20,130 bases of DNA. It comes from an uncultured Bacteroidales bacterium (GTDB taxonomy: Bacteria > Bacteroidota > Bacteroidia > Bacteroidales > Paludibacteraceae). Below, in pieces: positions 4,858 to 14,034 of the stretch. Positions within the stretch are counted from its first letter, which is position 1. Every line of letters starts with the position of its first letter. Under the pieces are notes generated by a model, which was not told where the DNA came from, did no database searches, and was given only the letters and a program-made list of their open reading frames with translations. The stretch covers positions 1 through 20,130 of the forward strand of contig CALATT010000008.1 in assembly GCA_937891905.1 (NCBI GenBank), given 5' to 3'. A program made the translations under genes and the position numbers.

Positions 4858-7089
4858 ATACTGGTTACTGATTAGCCAGTTGATGGAGTATTGGTATATT
4901 TTTTCGAAGTGTGTGGTGGCTTCGAGTGGGAATCCCCAGACGAGTGTAGCGGATTGGTTGTTGTTTTTGGTTCCAATGGCAGCTGGGCATCGCATATCCA
5001 GATAGTTGGCCAGTACTTGTGCTTGTTCGCTTGTAGGCATTAGTCCTTCTGGAGCGGGTGAGAAGAGTTGCTCTGTATTGGGATGTAATAGTAGTTTGAA
5101 TCGTTCTCCGTTGGTGGCCTGTACTTTGCCTGCTCGCGTAGCATTCTTGGCATAATAGCGTGTGAGCGTGTTGGTTTGTAGCCATTGCTTATCTATTTGG
5201 CTGATATGGTCGCTACTGATGAGTAGTTTGCCTCCTTGTGTGAGGTAGTGTGTGAGTGAGTCTTTGAGTATAGATGGCAGTGGTTGTCTTTGTCTTCCGC
5301 AGATAAGGTCGAGGAAGAGGTATGTGGAGTCGATGGTGGCGAGTGCTGGTGTGGTGCTGACATAACTGATATTCATTTTTTGTAGCACATTGCCGTGCAA
5401 GACGCTATAGTCTCTGGTATTGCCGATGGTGATTTCTCCTGCGTGGTCTCTATAGGATGCTCCCCATCCGCAGTTATCATCATTGATCCATTTGCTTTGG
5501 CGTGTATAATCCCATTGCTGTCCGATGTATGCGCATGTGTATCTATCTTCGCATGCGTATGTGCCAGGCACTATACCTGCGTAGGTGGAGTCGGCGAACC
5601 ATTCGGGTCCGTATGTATCATCAAATGCATCGATGATGAGTGCGATAGGTGCTTTTCTCTTATTGCTGATGTATGCGCTGATGGTTGGGCTTGGGAAACT
5701 GAGTCCTCCTTCATTGCCCGCTACCACATAGCAGTTGTACTGCACACCCGGTTTGAGCGGGATGGTGTATTGTGTATCTTCCACTTGCTGCACTTTCCAT
5801 TCTCCTCCGTTCTCTTGTGTATAGAGTAGGTAGTAGGAGGGTGTGGCTGTGTGTTCGAGTGTGTCGGTGGTAGGTGTCCATGTGACGCGTCCATTGGGTT
5901 GTATGGCTATTTGCTGTACGGGGAGTGGTTGCACGATAGCGGATTGTCCGTTGAGATAGCGCAGTATGCCTTTGTAGATGGCTCTGGCGGCTGTGAAACG
6001 GAATTGTGGGTCTAATCCGTATTGCATATCTGCCATGTTCTTATGGCTTAGTAGTTCCAGGATGATGCTTGGTACCACGGGTACTCGTGATTCGCAGTAA
6101 TTGGCTTCGAGTAGTTGTCTTCTGGTCCAATAAGGTGCGATGGTTCGTAGGTCGTTGACCACTTGTGTTTGTATCCAGTCGGCGAGTTCTCTATTGACAA
6201 TTCGTCTATCTTGTCCGTTGGCTAAGGACTTATTGCCCTCGTCGTCATGGGTGGTGTAGATGCATAGTGTGCCGATGATGGTGGAGTCGTTTTCGCTATC
6301 TAATCCATCGGTGTGTAGCGCGAGGCATAGGTCGATAGGTATGGATTGCGATAGGTGGTTGACCCACATGGCTCTGCATTTCATATCATCTTTATACTCG
6401 TCTCCGTCGTATAGGTTCCATAGTGTAGAGTCCATCTGCTGCTCTATCATCCAGTAGCGTGCTCCTTCGGTCCATCTGGGCATACCTGATGGTCCTGGTT
6501 GTGTATGTTCGAGTCCTGCTCTGGGCATGTATATGTTTGCTCCTGAGTTCTCAAGCATCTTACGCAGCAAACGAATATATTCCTGGCTATATAGGTCTTC
6601 TACTGTGGTCCAGAGTGTGGCTCTTTGCCAAATCCATTGTTGTCTTTTGTGGTTGAAATAGAGTCCATGGCTTGGCCAGATGGCGATATGCCTTTCTGTG
6701 AGATCTTTATTGAGTAGTGAGTAGTGAGTAGTGAGTAGTGAGTAGTTAGTAGTGAGTAAGGCGCAGGGTGTGATGAGGTCGCGTATGTTGGTCTTTTGGG
6801 TGAAGAGTTGTACTTTTCCCTGGGTGTGTCCCAAGACCCACAGACTAATTTTCTGCTCAATCTCTTTTGCTTTTTCTTCGCTCCATTGTACTCCGCTGAG
6901 GGTAGCATTGGTGTGAATAACAATATGATTGCCATCCACACGCATTTTTCTTACGCGCACATTAGGTGACCATATACGCGAGAAGCCTGTGTAATTCATT
7001 AATGAATCACTCAGTTCTTGCATGCCGATAGTTGCTTGCGCGCTATCGGCACATAGAAATAGAAGTATGATTAAAAGCCCTTTTTTCAC
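4855..7089 (-). CDS. Exported N-acetylmuramoyl-L-alanine amidase-like protein
   Basis: 744 residues from a GTG at 7089, chosen because it follows the previous stop codon by one base and gives a compact signal peptide (MKKGLLIILLFLCADSAQA). A longer frame to 7107 (also GTG) overlaps the upstream gene. After an N-terminal region comes a linker built from a DNA heptamer array (residues about 111-126). An Amidase_3-like domain follows (about 133-385) with candidate zinc and catalytic residues His141 (WPSHG), Glu164, His259 (ALHTDG) and Glu345 (LELLSHKN). A fibronectin type III-like domain lies at about 390-475 and an alpha/beta C-terminal region at about 480-744, similar to proteins annotated as golvesin-C-terminal-like or xanthan lyase in Bacteroidales. 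The predicted role is cleavage of peptidoglycan stem peptides in the periplasm. It is the last gene of the run. Confidence 0.85.
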   Translation of the reverse strand: MKKGLLIILLFLCADSAQATIGMQELSDSLMNYTGFSRIWSPNVRVRKMRVDGNHIVIHTNATLSGVQWSEEKAKEIEQKISLWVLGHTQGKVQLFTQKTNIRDLITPCALLTTNYSLLTTHYSLLNKDLTERHIAIWPSHGLYFNHKRQQWIWQRATLWTTVEDLYSQEYIRLLRKMLENSGANIYMPRAGLEHTQPGPSGMPRWTEGARYWMIEQQMDSTLWNLYDGDEYKDDMKCRAMWVNHLSQSIPIDLCLALHTDGLDSENDSTIIGTLCIYTTHDDEGNKSLANGQDRRIVNRELADWIQTQVVNDLRTIAPYWTRRQLLEANYCESRVPVVPSIILELLSHKNMADMQYGLDPQFRFTAARAIYKGILRYLNGQSAIVQPLPVQQIAIQPNGRVTWTPTTDTLEHTATPSYYLLYTQENGGEWKVQQVEDTQYTIPLKPGVQYNCYVVAGNEGGLSFPSPTISAYISNKRKAPIALIIDAFDDTYGPEWFADSTYAGIVPGTYACEDRYTCAYIGQQWDYTRQSKWINDDNCGWGASYRDHAGEITIGNTRDYSVLHGNVLQKMNISYVSTTPALATIDSTYLFLDLICGRQRQPLPSILKDSLTHYLTQGGKLLISSDHISQIDKQWLQTNTLTRYYAKNATRAGKVQATNGERFKLLLHPNTEQLFSPAPEGLMPTSEQAQVLANYLDMRCPAAIGTKNNNQSATLVWGFPLEATTHFEKIYQYSINWLISNQY
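6711..6759. repeat. In-frame heptamer tandem array, seven units
   Basis: Seven 7-bp units reading TGAGTAG on the plus strand: five perfect, then TTAGTAG and TGAGTAA. It lies inside the amidase gene and encodes a Leu-Leu-Thr-Thr-His/Asn-Tyr-Ser peptide repeat of 7 residues per three DNA units. Because 7 is not a multiple of 3, a change of one or two units shifts the frame. Confidence 0.95.
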
Positions 7090-7090
7090 T

Positions 7091-7651
7091 TTAGAAATCC
7101 TCGTCACTTAAATCGGTGGTACTTTGTCTATTTTTCTGTATGGCGTCTAAAAGTGATTGTTTGAGGTCGCTTGCCATTTTAGGTTGGTATCCTTCTGCGA
7201 TATCATAGTCCTTGGCATCATTCTCTTTGAATACGACACGCACTTTGACGATAGCGATATCGTTTTGCAGTTTATCAATGAGTTCTGGGGTGATGGCGTA
7301 TGATGTGATGGTTTTATAGTATGTGATGGTAGCGTTTGCATTCTTCTTGGTGAATTTCTCTTTCTTGATGTCTTTGTTGGTATCGAGTGATAGGCGTGTC
7401 ATAGTGCCATCTGAAAAACGAATGAGAATGCGTGATGCGTCTGTAAACTCATAGTATGTATTCACATTGGTAGTCCAAACCAATAGTGTTGTGATGTCCT
7501 CTCCATTCACACGCTCTTGATAGAAAGCCAATTGAGGTTTGATGTTTTTGGATGTAGTGTTGTCCACATGAATGAATTTACCTTGTCCTGCGGCGTATGC
7601 ATTAAGCATAGAGATGAGTGTTAATGCACAAATGATAAATAGTTTTTTCAT
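7091..7651 (-). CDS. Exported protein of unknown function
   Basis: 186 residues with a clear signal peptide (about 1-21, ending Ala-Tyr-Ala-Ala). The rest is a beta-rich, lysine-rich domain (strands around 35-75 and 85-150) with an acidic, low-complexity end. No motif is recognised and no lipobox is present, so a periplasmic location is likely. The ATG overlaps the stop codon of the TraB/GumN-like gene by 4 bp (ATGA), implying translational coupling, and the amidase gene starts one base after its stop. The context suggests an envelope role. Confidence 0.7.
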   Translation of the reverse strand: MKKLFIICALTLISMLNAYAAGQGKFIHVDNTTSKNIKPQLAFYQERVNGEDITTLLVWTTNVNTYYEFTDASRILIRFSDGTMTRLSLDTNKDIKKEKFTKKNANATITYYKTITSYAITPELIDKLQNDIAIVKVRVVFKENDAKDYDIAEGYQPKMASDLKQSLLDAIQKNRQSTTDLSDEDF

Positions 7652-8586
7652 TGTTGTATTGTTTGATTGTTAGTAAATATGATCGGTTCTAATTGAATAT
7701 TCTTTTTGGGTAGTAACCCTCTATTGACGGGTCTGACGCGGTATCCAGCTGCTCGTAGTTGCTGTAATAATCCCTTTTCTCCTCCGAGATAGATGGCATT
7801 GAGTGTGATGAATGCTGCTCCTTGTTGTAGGTAGGGTTGTAGTCGTTTGGTCCATTCTTTATTTCGCGCGCAGTAGATTTTATAATCCGAGTATGAGATG
7901 GATGTTTTATTATCTGGGCTTTCTACTTGGTAACTTATGTCTGCGAGTCTTCCTGATAGGTACATATCTCTAATGGTTCGCTCTTGCTGTACTTCTTTCT
8001 CGGGGTATTGCACCACTTTGAGCAGTTCTTCGCATTGCCAATGGAATGGTTCTCTATCGAAAAGCATATACATTGTTTCTCCTATGTTGTCGAGTCCGAT
8101 GACGGGTATGCCTCGTTCGGCTGCTACATATTCAAAGAAGCTCTCCATGGATGTTTGTTCGTCGTATTGCAGCCACTGCTTCATGAGTTCTGTTCGTAGC
8201 ATTTCGGTGAGGTAGGAGGGTTTCATGCGGGATAATTGGTCTAGTCCCATTCCTATATTGAGTAGTAGGTTTTGGTCGATATAGTCTAATTGTTGTTCTG
8301 TATAGAAATTGGTCAATCGGATGGAGTCGGGTAGTATGGCTGCTTGTCTGAGTGCTGCGATTGCTTCGTAGTCTTGCATGGTGAACTCGGTTAGCACTTT
8401 ATCGCATTTGGCAAAGCATTGGAACACATTCGGTATGGTGTCCAGAAACTGCATATTGACATGTCTATTGATGGCTAAGATGTATGATTTTTGCTTGCAT
8501 GATCGTCCACTCAGTTCATACAATAGTTGTGCATTTGCATGGAGTGCAAAGGCAGTTATTATGAGTATGTATAGAATGCGTTTCAT
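7648..8586 (-). CDS. TraB/GumN-fold protein lacking both GxxH motifs
   Basis: 312 residues with a signal peptide (about 1-20, ending His-Ala-Asn-Ala-Gln). The fold is recognisable from the N-terminal SYILAIN..FLDTIPN region, a conserved-type Glu67, PVIGLDNIGE (161-170), and the C-terminal signature RNKEW...FITLNAIYLGGEKGLLQQLRAAGYRV-like region (241-283). In TraB/GumN/Tiki proteins two GxxH motifs are metal ligands; here the first position reads AINR (38-41) and the second NAIY (263-266). The metal-dependent protease activity proposed for Tiki-type members is therefore probably lost. The protein sits in a coupled group of exported envelope proteins, overlapping both neighbours by 4 bp. Confidence 0.75.
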   Translation of the reverse strand: MKRILYILIITAFALHANAQLLYELSGRSCKQKSYILAINRHVNMQFLDTIPNVFQCFAKCDKVLTEFTMQDYEAIAALRQAAILPDSIRLTNFYTEQQLDYIDQNLLLNIGMGLDQLSRMKPSYLTEMLRTELMKQWLQYDEQTSMESFFEYVAAERGIPVIGLDNIGETMYMLFDREPFHWQCEELLKVVQYPEKEVQQERTIRDMYLSGRLADISYQVESPDNKTSISYSDYKIYCARNKEWTKRLQPYLQQGAAFITLNAIYLGGEKGLLQQLRAAGYRVRPVNRGLLPKKNIQLEPIIFTNNQTIQQ

Positions 8587-10595
8587 TGGAATCGAGTGAT
8601 CATGTTGTATGCTTGGTAAATGCCCAATTCGCCTGCTTTACTCAGGTCGTGTAATCCTTTCTCTATGTCTCCTGTATAGATGTATGTGAGTCCTCTATTG
8701 AGGTATGCTTCGGCGAAATCGTTGTCTTGCTCAATGGCGAGTGTATAATAGCGTATGGCATCTTTCCATTCGCGCTGTGCGCAAAGTATATTTGCTTTGT
8801 TATAATATGCAAAAGAGAAGTCAGGTAGCAATTTGATCACTTGGTCGTAGTCTTTGAGCATGATGTCAAAATCCATCGCATTGGTGGCTTGCTGTTCTCC
8901 TATGGCTCGCTGGTATTCTAATAGTCGGTATCTCCAGTTGGCTCGGCAGAAATAGATGATGGGTTCTAACTGCTTGTCTGCATGCAATGCGGCTCGTGTG
9001 CAATCGTCAATAGCGCTGGTGTAGTCTTGCACGATAGCAAACTCAATGGCTCGTGATAGATAGAGCGAGGTGATAATAGTATAGTTGGGTTGGTCTGCTA
9101 TCTCTTGCTCTACGATGTGTGTTGATAGTCTAGCTATTTCCGAGAAATGGAAGTTTACCATTTCGGCTGTGAGTGCTATCTCTTGTGTTGCAAAGCGCAA
9201 GATGGATGGTAGTATGTTATTTTTATTGATATATTCCACCGATGGGTGGTAGTAGTTGGTTCTGCGCAGACTTAGATCTTGGTGGTAGTATGTGAGAGCG
9301 ATATTAGGTTCGTTCACTATGTTTTGGTGTTGTTTCTGTATAGAACCTCTTGTTTTGGAGTCGTATTTCTGTTCTTCTTCGGTGAGTTCGGGTTGGTTTT
9401 GTGCGGTAGATGATGAAAACTCTTTGCGATGGTCTTTCTTTTGTGGTTGTGCGTCAGCGATGAGCAGATCGGTATTGGGTGTGATGGCTTGCTGTGCTTG
9501 TATTTCGTCCTTTCGTGCCTCTAATTCTTGTGCTTTCTGCCGATACCTAAACGCGTCCGCTTGTTTGCCCAATTGTGTTTTAGCTTGTGCGGCTAAGTAA
9601 TAACTGGGTAAGAAATAGGGGTATTTGGCGATAAGCGAATCCATATCGCTAATCACATGGTTCCATTTTCTCAATTGCATTTGAATCAATCCTCTTTGGT
9701 ATCTCATTTCTGTTTTGTGTGGTGCTAATGAGATGGCTGTGTTGAGGTCCTCAAGTGCCTGATTATAATCGCCCACTTCTTGCCTCATGATGCCTCTATT
9801 GTAATAACACTCTGCGTCGTTTGGTGCTATTTTAACGGCTTGGGTGTAGTCAGCGAGTGCAGCCCTGTAATTATGTCTGCGGTATGCAATAATACCTCTA
9901 TTGATATAGTCTCCTGCCCATTTAGAACCCATGTTGATGGCTTGTGTGAGGTGTGTATAGGCCTCGTCATCGTTTTTGAGCATCAATTGTATGACGCCCA
10001 AAGCGGACCATACGGCGGGGTTTGTTCTATCATATTGTGCAGCATTGGTGAAGGCCTCTAAGGCATTGAGTGTGTCTCCTTTTAATAGGCATACTCGTCC
10101 TTTCTCGCTCCATATGGAAGCCGATTGCGGTTCGCGTTTGATTAGCTGATTGATGTCTGTTAGTGCCTCTTCATAATGCTCTTGCATAGCTCTGGTATCC
10201 GCTCTGAGCAGCATGTATGTTCTATTCTCTGGTGCGAATTTTAGCGCTTCGGAATAGTCGCTCTCTGCTTCGTTGAGCATATGTAGTTGCCGATAGATAT
10301 ATCCTCTTGTGTAGTAGGCGCCTGGCGAGAATGGATTGCGCTCAATGGCGGCGTTGCAGTCACGCAATGCACCCTGATAGTCCTCTAATTGTATTTTAGC
10401 GATGGCTCTATATAGATATGGTTCGCTAAGGTAGGGTTTGAGGTGTATCACTTGATTGAAATATTGAATGGATAGCACATAATCCTCAAAATACAATGCG
10501 TTTCTACCGATGGCTGTGATGCGATCGGTATTCAATTGTGCATGCGCCGATAGTGTAGCGATGCATAGTAGTAATATGTAGGCTATTCGTTTCAA
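8583..10595 (-). CDS. Exported tetratricopeptide-repeat protein
   Basis: 670 residues from a TTG at 10595, one base after the stop of the penicillin-binding protein gene. This start gives a proper signal peptide (about 1-20, ending Ser-Ala-His-Ala-Gln), whereas upstream codons in the frame would overlap the neighbour. From about residue 30 to 345 there is a run of TPR motifs (repeated A-x-x-Y-N/T-R-G and A-L-x-D patterns with 34-residue spacing). A charged, Gln-rich, probably disordered linker (about 350-430) and a second TPR block to the end follow. TPRs mediate protein contacts, and position after a peptidoglycan synthase suggests a periplasmic scaffold role, which is inference. The stop overlaps the next gene by 4 bp. 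Confidence 0.85.
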   Translation of the reverse strand: MKRIAYILLLCIATLSAHAQLNTDRITAIGRNALYFEDYVLSIQYFNQVIHLKPYLSEPYLYRAIAKIQLEDYQGALRDCNAAIERNPFSPGAYYTRGYIYRQLHMLNEAESDYSEALKFAPENRTYMLLRADTRAMQEHYEEALTDINQLIKREPQSASIWSEKGRVCLLKGDTLNALEAFTNAAQYDRTNPAVWSALGVIQLMLKNDDEAYTHLTQAINMGSKWAGDYINRGIIAYRRHNYRAALADYTQAVKIAPNDAECYYNRGIMRQEVGDYNQALEDLNTAISLAPHKTEMRYQRGLIQMQLRKWNHVISDMDSLIAKYPYFLPSYYLAAQAKTQLGKQADAFRYRQKAQELEARKDEIQAQQAITPNTDLLIADAQPQKKDHRKEFSSSTAQNQPELTEEEQKYDSKTRGSIQKQHQNIVNEPNIALTYYHQDLSLRRTNYYHPSVEYINKNNILPSILRFATQEIALTAEMVNFHFSEIARLSTHIVEQEIADQPNYTIITSLYLSRAIEFAIVQDYTSAIDDCTRAALHADKQLEPIIYFCRANWRYRLLEYQRAIGEQQATNAMDFDIMLKDYDQVIKLLPDFSFAYYNKANILCAQREWKDAIRYYTLAIEQDNDFAEAYLNRGLTYIYTGDIEKGLHDLSKAGELGIYQAYNMITRFQ

Positions 10596-10596
10596 T

Positions 10597-12870
10597 CTAT
10601 TGTATGCATCCTTCGTTAGGGTTGAACCAAGTAGGGATATCAAATTGTTCGTGCGGTTCATAGCCCAAGGTTGAATCGGATAGTACTTTCTGCATGTATA
10701 ATGCACAAATAGGCAATGCCATGGATGCTCCTTGTCCTTGTGCCAGGTTATCAAAATGTATAGCTCTGTCTTCTCCGCCTACCCATGCGCCATTAACTAA
10801 GGATGGAGTGAAGCACATGAACCATCCATCTGAGTTATTATTGGTGGTACCAGTCTTTCCTCCCATAGGTGCTTGTATGCCGTATTTATACCGTACGCGT
10901 ACGCCTGTACCGTGGTCCATCACGGCGCGTAGCATATATATCATCTTATAGGTTGTGATTTCACTTATGACTTCATGTGTTTTGGGTGTAAATAAACCGA
11001 TCACATTGCCATTATTATCCTCTATATGTGTGATGTATAGGGGTTCTGTGCGTATGCCTTTGTTAGCAAAAGTGGTATATGCATCCACCATTTCCTCTAC
11101 ACTCACTTCGCATGGGCCGAGACATAATGAGATAACCGGGTCTAATTGTCCTTGTATGCCGAATGAGCGCATCATCTTGACTAATTGCTCAGGCGTGAAT
11201 AGAGACATAAGGTAGGCTGAAATCCAGTTGCTGGAGTTTTGTAATCCCCATGTGAGTGTAACGGTGTCTCCTTGGTTCTTATCATGTGTATCTCGTGGTG
11301 TCCATTCCTTTCCATTGCCATCGATGAGTGTGATGGGTTGGTTAATGGTTTTTTCGCATGGCCATAATCCTTCGTCCATAGCTAAGGTGTATAGGTATGG
11401 TTTGACTGTAGAACCCACTTGTCGTCGTCCTTTGGTAACCATATCGTATTGGAAATGTGTGAAGTTAGGTCCGCCTACATATGCCTTGACATGTCCTGTA
11501 TGTGGGTCCATAGACATGAATCCACAGCGTAAGAAACTTTTTTGCCATCGGATGGAGTCATAGGGTGACATGATGGTGTCAATAAGGCCTCTCTCGTATG
11601 TGAATAATCGCATGTCTTGTGGTGTGTGGAATGCTTTTAGAATGGAGTCAGCACTTATTCCTGCTTTTCTCATCAATCGATAGCGTTCTGTTTGTCGCAT
11701 AGAGCGTGACATAATGCCATCTACCTCTTGCTGTGTGAGATCGCGTGAGAAGGGTGCGTTCTTTTTGCGTTTCAGTTCTTTGAAGAATGCTTTCTGTTGC
11801 TCTTGCATATGCTCATCCACTGCCTCTTCTGCATAGCGCTGCATTCGTGAATCAATGGTGGTGTATATCTTCAGTCCATCTTGATACAAATCGTATTTAG
11901 ATCCATCAGGTTTATGATTTTTCTCGCAAAAACCATATACAGGATTATTATCCCATTGCCATTTATCCAATTCGTATTGCTGTTTATTCCATTCGGAATA
12001 GTTGCTTTCTTTGGGTTCCTTTGCGGTGAGTACTCCTCTTAGGTATTCGCGTAGGTAAGGCGCGAGTCCTTGCTTATGATCAACAGAACTATATTTGAGT
12101 TGCAATGGTATGGCAGCTATTGAATCGCGTGTGTTTTGATCAATAAATCCATATTTTTCCATTTGGCTGAGTACCGTATTTCGTCTTCCGATTGCTCTCT
12201 CTGGATAACGCATAGGATTGTATAGGGATGGGTTTTTACACATACCTACCAGCATAGCTGCCTCTTCTATCTTGAGTTTAGCAGGTGTGGTGGAGAAATA
12301 TACTTGTGATGCCGATTGAATTCCAACGGCATTGTATAGGAAATCAAACTGATTGAGATACATGAGTAAGATTTCTTCTTTGGAATAGAGTCGTTCCAGT
12401 TTGGTAGCGATAACCCACTCAATGGGTTTTTGCATGGCTCGCTCTATGATGTTATTGGCGCGTGGTGACCATAATTGCTTGGCTAACTGCTGGGTGAGTG
12501 TACTTCCTCCTCCGGCTCTTCCTAATTTGAGCACGGCGCGGAACATGGATTTGAAATCCACTCCTGTATGCTCATAGAAACGCACATCTTCTGTGGCGAT
12601 AAGCGCATCAATAAGGACAGGTGACAAATCGGAGTATTGAACTCCTATTCGGTTTTCATACTTGTAATAGCGACCTAATGATTGCATATCGGATGATATA
12701 ATCTCACTGGCAAAACTATTTTTAGGGTTTTGCAATTCTTCCAGCGGCGGTAGATAACCTACAATGCCTTTTGCAATGAGGGTCATGGTGATAAAGGCGA
12801 TTACTATTGATCCAATGAATAGTCCCCAAAACCAACACAATAGTGTTTTATACCAAAGTTTATTTTTCAT
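10597..12870 (-). CDS. Class A penicillin-binding protein (PBP1A type)
   Basis: 757 residues, bifunctional peptidoglycan glycosyltransferase and DD-transpeptidase. An N-terminal membrane anchor (about 10-33) is followed by a GT51 domain with the catalytic Glu94 in EDVRFYEHTG and the GGSTLTQQLAKQL motif (121-133). The transpeptidase domain has the active-site Ser487 in STVK, SSN at 546-548 and KTGTT at 672-676, so all key motifs are intact. It polymerises lipid II and cross-links glycan strands at the outer face of the inner membrane. It begins 15 bp after hemW and leads the envelope half of the run, followed by the TPR protein. mrcA and ponA are names used for this type in other bacteria. Confidence 0.93.
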   Translation of the reverse strand: MKNKLWYKTLLCWFWGLFIGSIVIAFITMTLIAKGIVGYLPPLEELQNPKNSFASEIISSDMQSLGRYYKYENRIGVQYSDLSPVLIDALIATEDVRFYEHTGVDFKSMFRAVLKLGRAGGGSTLTQQLAKQLWSPRANNIIERAMQKPIEWVIATKLERLYSKEEILLMYLNQFDFLYNAVGIQSASQVYFSTTPAKLKIEEAAMLVGMCKNPSLYNPMRYPERAIGRRNTVLSQMEKYGFIDQNTRDSIAAIPLQLKYSSVDHKQGLAPYLREYLRGVLTAKEPKESNYSEWNKQQYELDKWQWDNNPVYGFCEKNHKPDGSKYDLYQDGLKIYTTIDSRMQRYAEEAVDEHMQEQQKAFFKELKRKKNAPFSRDLTQQEVDGIMSRSMRQTERYRLMRKAGISADSILKAFHTPQDMRLFTYERGLIDTIMSPYDSIRWQKSFLRCGFMSMDPHTGHVKAYVGGPNFTHFQYDMVTKGRRQVGSTVKPYLYTLAMDEGLWPCEKTINQPITLIDGNGKEWTPRDTHDKNQGDTVTLTWGLQNSSNWISAYLMSLFTPEQLVKMMRSFGIQGQLDPVISLCLGPCEVSVEEMVDAYTTFANKGIRTEPLYITHIEDNNGNVIGLFTPKTHEVISEITTYKMIYMLRAVMDHGTGVRVRYKYGIQAPMGGKTGTTNNNSDGWFMCFTPSLVNGAWVGGEDRAIHFDNLAQGQGASMALPICALYMQKVLSDSTLGYEPHEQFDIPTWFNPNEGCIQ

Positions 12871-12885
12871 ATTTAAGATAATTTA

Positions 12886-14031
12886 TTAGTCCGTCATGAG
12901 TGCCTCTATGATCTGATTTAGAATATGTAGGCCTTTTTGAGTGGCAATGATGCGATTGTTATGGGTTTGTAATAGATGATTATCAATGTATTTTTGTATT
13001 TGATTGCGTGTGTGTGGATAGTGATGTGATTGTCCTATCAAGTTTAAATGCTGCGCTATGTGGTCCAAGGAAATACCTTGATTTGTTCTCAGTGCGAGCA
13101 TGATGTATTCGTTATAGCGGTCGATGGGAGTGAGTATTTCTTTTTCCCTCCATGTGTCTTGCTGCAAATTGCATGCCATATATGCATCTAAGTCATCAGG
13201 ATTAGATGAGCGAATATATTGTGTATCATCATCTATGCGCTTATAATAACTGTGTGCTCCCGCTCCGATACCTATATATGGTGTGCCATTCCAGTAATTG
13301 CTATTATGTATGGCTTTGTATCCAGGTAGTGCAAAGTTGCTCACTTCGTAATGCTCAAATCCTGCTTGTTGGAGCCGTTCGCATAGATAATCATACATCT
13401 CATTCTCCATATCCTCGTCAATGGGTTCTATCGCTCCTTGCTCCAATAGATGCGTGAGAGGTGTTCCCTCTTCGTATATCAGTCCATAGGATGAAATATG
13501 CTGTATTCCCAATTGTACAGCCATCTCGACATCCGCTTTCCATTGCTCCATTGTTTGTGTAGGCAAGGCATAGATGAGATCGATAGATATATTCTTAAAT
13601 CCTACTTCTTGTGCGCTGTGTATGGTTTGTATGGCCTGTTGTGCATTGTGTCTTCTGCCGATGGTCTTTAAAAGTTCATCTTGAAAAGACTGAATACCAA
13701 TAGATAATCGCTGAATACCTGCTTGGTATAGTGCTTGCAGATAGGTCTTATTGGCATCTCCAGGATTGATTTCCATGGTGATTTCATCCATGTGCTCTAT
13801 TCCTATGGCTTCGAGGATGCGTTCAATATGTGTAGGTTTTAGCAAACTCGGCGTACCTCCACCTATATAGATGGTTTGAATGGCTTGGTGCGTACTATTC
13901 TTGCGAAGATGGATCTCTTCAATCAGTTTATCCACATAACCGTCTATACGCTCGAATTGCGTAGTAGAAAAAAAATCGCAATACAAGCATCGTGTTTTAC
14001 AGAAAGGGATATGTATATATAATCCAGCCAT
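12886..14031 (-). CDS. hemW: Radical SAM haem chaperone HemW
   Basis: 381 residues. The radical SAM cluster motif CxxxCxxC is at Cys11, Cys15 and Cys18, preceded by YIHIPF and followed by DF as in the CPO/HemW family. GGGTPS lies at about 57-62. The HemW_C-like C-terminal part carries RYNEYIMLALRTNQGI. HemW binds haem and is thought to deliver it to respiratory enzymes; it differs from HemN coproporphyrinogen dehydrogenase, with which it is often confused. The gene starts 3 bp after rarA. Confidence 0.9.
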   Translation of the reverse strand: MAGLYIHIPFCKTRCLYCDFFSTTQFERIDGYVDKLIEEIHLRKNSTHQAIQTIYIGGGTPSLLKPTHIERILEAIGIEHMDEITMEINPGDANKTYLQALYQAGIQRLSIGIQSFQDELLKTIGRRHNAQQAIQTIHSAQEVGFKNISIDLIYALPTQTMEQWKADVEMAVQLGIQHISSYGLIYEEGTPLTHLLEQGAIEPIDEDMENEMYDYLCERLQQAGFEHYEVSNFALPGYKAIHNSNYWNGTPYIGIGAGAHSYYKRIDDDTQYIRSSNPDDLDAYMACNLQQDTWREKEILTPIDRYNEYIMLALRTNQGISLDHIAQHLNLIGQSHHYPHTRNQIQKYIDNHLLQTHNNRIIATQKGLHILNQIIEALMTD

Positions 14032-14034
14032 TCG

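Noticed and set aside
5395..5829. Plus-strand ORF of 144 codons
   Set aside because: It is antisense to the well-supported amidase gene, has an odd Cys/Val/Ile-rich composition and no promoter; a shadow frame.
6711..6759. Possible CRISPR-like repeat
   Set aside because: Units are 7 bp and directly adjacent without spacers; it is a simple tandem repeat and no cas genes are present.
6600..6941. 113-codon minus-strand ORF overlapping the amidase
   Set aside because: Out-of-frame reading of the same DNA, kept open by the heptamer array. It is useful only to show where a slipped frame would end.
10596..10754. Longer N-terminus for the TPR protein
   Set aside because: It would overlap the end of the penicillin-binding protein by about 158 bp and bury the signal peptide internally.
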